Positions 34,988 through 35,110 of a DNA stretch of 35,110 nt are shown here, one piece after another. Origin of the DNA: Bacteroidota bacterium (GTDB lineage: Bacteria > Bacteroidota > Bacteroidia > Flavobacteriales_F > PHOS-HE28); NCBI GenBank assembly GCA_018266475.1, contig JAFEAI010000275.1, positions 1-35,110 on the forward strand. The letters are read 5' to 3'. Position 1 is the first letter of the stretch; every line of letters begins with the position of its first letter. The notes beneath the pieces are model-generated. The model did no database searches and was not told the DNA's origin. It saw only the letters and a list, made by a program, of their open reading frames with translations. The position numbers and the translations under genes were made by a program.

Positions 34988-35110
34988 TCAATAACCTCCG
35001 GCGTTGTCATCTCCGCGCGGGTCCGCACCACCCTCCAACTTGCCATCGCCGCGCACCAGCACCGCATCCGCCCGGCCGATGGCGTGCTTTAGCTTGAAGG
35101 CGTGGCCCAT
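34988..35110 (-). CDS. Gamma-glutamyltransferase, C-terminal end (partial)
   Basis: Only 40 residues and the stop lie in the window. The end reads LEGGADPRGDDNAGGY, matching the conserved C-terminus of gamma-glutamyltranspeptidases (typically GGADPRGDD-AAGY), preceded by AIGRADAVLVRGDG. The family transfers or hydrolyses the gamma-glutamyl group of glutathione in the periplasm or outside the cell. The catalytic Thr and all upstream domains are off the right edge. Confidence 0.8.
   Translation of the reverse strand: MGHAFKLKHAIGRADAVLVRGDGKLEGGADPRGDDNAGGY

Overview
The window reads as a chromosomal accessory region of a GC-rich member of the Bacteroidota, most likely a Flavobacteriales-like lineage. 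Three things point there. A secreted protein ends in a type IX secretion sorting domain (27115-29157). Several genes have a TAnnTTTG-type -7 promoter element about 20 nt before the start and no Shine-Dalgarno-like sequence. The protein families (HYC_CC_PP-like, small heavy-metal-binding lipoproteins, DUF3347, DUF2231, KilA-N) are also typical of that phylum. No tRNA, rRNA or CRISPR array was seen.

Left third (1-10062, all minus strand): a defence-island-like block. In transcription order it holds an SNF2-family helicase of the kind usually found beside type III-like Mod/Res genes, a SIR2-HerA pair with a 4-bp overlap (a recognised anti-phage architecture), a three-gene cluster (a TIGR04255 protein plus two unrecognised proteins) and a RecF/OLD-like AAA ATPase cut by the window edge. 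Between these cassettes lie three decayed copies of the first codons of a Mod-type DNA methyltransferase (LELTWIGKENRP...), at 3340-3534, 1314-1409 and 1187-1303. No intact mod gene is present. The simplest reading is that successive cassettes were loaded at the start of a mod gene and left copies of that start behind.

Middle and right (10242-32528): a copper/heavy-metal homeostasis island. It contains a CopZ-like HMA protein and a CopA-type P1B ATPase, a MauG/CcpA-type di-haem peroxidase, two small metal-binding lipoproteins, a DUF2231 membrane protein with a His/Asp-rich tail, a complete CusA/CusC/CusB-type RND efflux set, an HMA-DUF3347 periplasmic protein and a multicopper oxidase with a CopB-like barrel tail. 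Embedded in it are a truncated RecQ-type exonuclease, a KilA-N protein, a polytopic GT-C-like membrane protein with a small membrane partner, and a large T9SS-exported protein. Cytosolic Cu(I) would go CopZ-CopA to the periplasm. There the oxidase, the DUF3347 protein and the lipoproteins would bind or oxidise it, and the tripartite pump would expel it. That flow is inferred from the families.

Right end (32529-35110): a HEPN/MNT toxin-antitoxin pair whose MNT protein carries its own XRE DNA-binding domain, a vestige of a second multicopper-oxidase tail, a TrpF-like protein, a roughly 96% identical copy of the last 210 bp of the copA gene, and the C-terminus of a gamma-glutamyltransferase. Two nested pairs of direct repeats bracket the metal island: the copA 3' end (12745-12953 and 34742-34953) and a structured intergenic repeat of about 180-205 bp (13902-14078 and 32572-32776). 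This suggests a 19-22 kb segment that was, or can be, moved by recombination. Low-complexity repeats also sit inside coding sequence (a 5 x TTIHHSP insertion in CopA, a Lys/Glu/Arg-rich linker in the oxidase), and a dispersed hairpin repeat overlaps the oxidase start.
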